Of a stretch of DNA of 64,000 bases, positions 63,731-64,000 are shown one piece after another; the first letter of the stretch is position 1; every line of letters begins with the position of its first letter. The notes beneath the pieces were generated by a model. The model saw only the letters and a list, made by a program, of their open reading frames with translations. It was not told where the DNA came from and did not search any database. Both the position numbers and the translations under genes were made by a program. Source of the DNA: Maribacter litoralis (GTDB lineage Bacteria > Bacteroidota > Bacteroidia > Flavobacteriales > Flavobacteriaceae); contig NZ_QCZD01000003.1 of NCBI RefSeq assembly GCF_003075045.1, forward strand, positions 868,001 through 932,000, given 5' to 3'.

Positions 63731-64000
63731 ATGCAAGATGAGATAATAAATAAAGTTGCTCAAAGTAAGCTTATTACTTTTAACCTTGAGGATTACTACC
63801 CGAAAGGCGAAAGAATGGTATTGGACATAACAGATTGGTTGTATGAAGGCTTTATTCTTAAAGAAAAAGAATTTAGAGCCTTTGTTGAAGAACATGATTG
63901 GTCTCAATATAAAGATGCCTATGTTGCAATGCATTGTTCTACAGATGCAATAATACCGGGTTGGGCTTATCTGCTTTTAAGCGTTAAGCTTAGCGGTATT
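63731..64000 (+). CDS. DUF2480 family protein (3' partial)
   Basis: The open frame runs from ATG 63731 past the window end; 90 residues are visible. It begins QDEIINKVAQSKLITFNLED, the DUF2480 pattern, and continues through WLYEGFILKEKEFRAFV. The family is Bacteroidota-specific and commonly follows suf genes; a role linked to iron-sulfur biology is inference from location. Confidence 0.7.
   Translation, partial: MQDEIINKVAQSKLITFNLEDYYPKGERMVLDITDWLYEGFILKEKEFRAFVEEHDWSQYKDAYVAMHCSTDAIIPGWAYLLLSVKLSGI

Overview
The window reads as a chromosomal segment of a marine-type member of the Flavobacteriaceae (Bacteroidota). The evidence is the low G+C, very A/T-rich intergenic DNA, the near absence of Shine-Dalgarno sites, promoters of the Bacteroidota TAnnTTTG type, and lineage marker genes: gliding lipoprotein gldH, a HU-CCDC81/SPOR protein, DUF4292, DUF2480, and an F0F1-ATPase operon that lacks atpD and atpC. 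Almost everything is core chromosome. I see no rRNA, tRNA, CRISPR array, prophage, transposase or integrase.

Layout. 1-5600: F0F1 ATP synthase operon (DUF6168-like partial gene, atpB-E-F-H-A-G), ending at a strong terminator. 5650-9356: Tet-like MFS exporter, alpha/beta hydrolase, ECF sigma factor with a coupled membrane protein, small lipoprotein. 9408-15130: envelope cluster (lipid-linked sugar flippase, dut, TPR protein, DUF4292 lipoprotein, EnvC-like activator, aldo/keto reductase). 15280-20306: thioesterase, SPOR protein, dprA, trpS, plsC. 20303-23955: ECF sigma factor, a one-polypeptide anti-sigma-like/outer-membrane-barrel protein, a lipoprotein, recA. 24327-29617: trhO, ricT, gldH, PBP1A. 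29723-31079: scoAB. 31229-36182: a small ORF, lipoprotein, GNAT, serine hydrolase, methionine-type aminotransferase, DJ-1/PfpI protein, orphan Vsr nuclease. 36248-39768: succinate dehydrogenase sdhCAB. 39938-47307: small proteins, a large BNR-repeat protein, two M28 peptidases. 47456-53900: pepP, xth, brnQ, thiL, a Tat-exported Gfo/Idh/MocA oxidoreductase. 54028-56621: two beta-propeller lipoproteins. 56745-64000: SUF iron-sulfur assembly in two transcription units (sufA-B-C-D, then sufS-E-T-DUF2480) separated by an outer-membrane barrel gene.

The most unusual signal is non-coding. Five spacers inside core operons (atpH-atpA, atpA-atpG, sdhA-sdhB, sufA-sufB, sufC-sufD) carry tandem repeats with a period of 7 bases (occasionally 6 or 8). 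At least three are arranged as direct heptads followed by the inverted heptads, so the spacer RNA can fold into a long hairpin. The heptad sequence differs at each locus but the architecture is shared. Other noteworthy signals are a 12-bp inverted repeat whose inner arm overlaps the -7 box of the sufA promoter, two short ORFs each followed by a terminator, two -7 boxes only 4 nt from a start codon (possible leaderless mRNAs), and the ECF sigma gene paired with a single protein that seems to join an anti-sigma domain, a membrane helix and an outer-membrane barrel.
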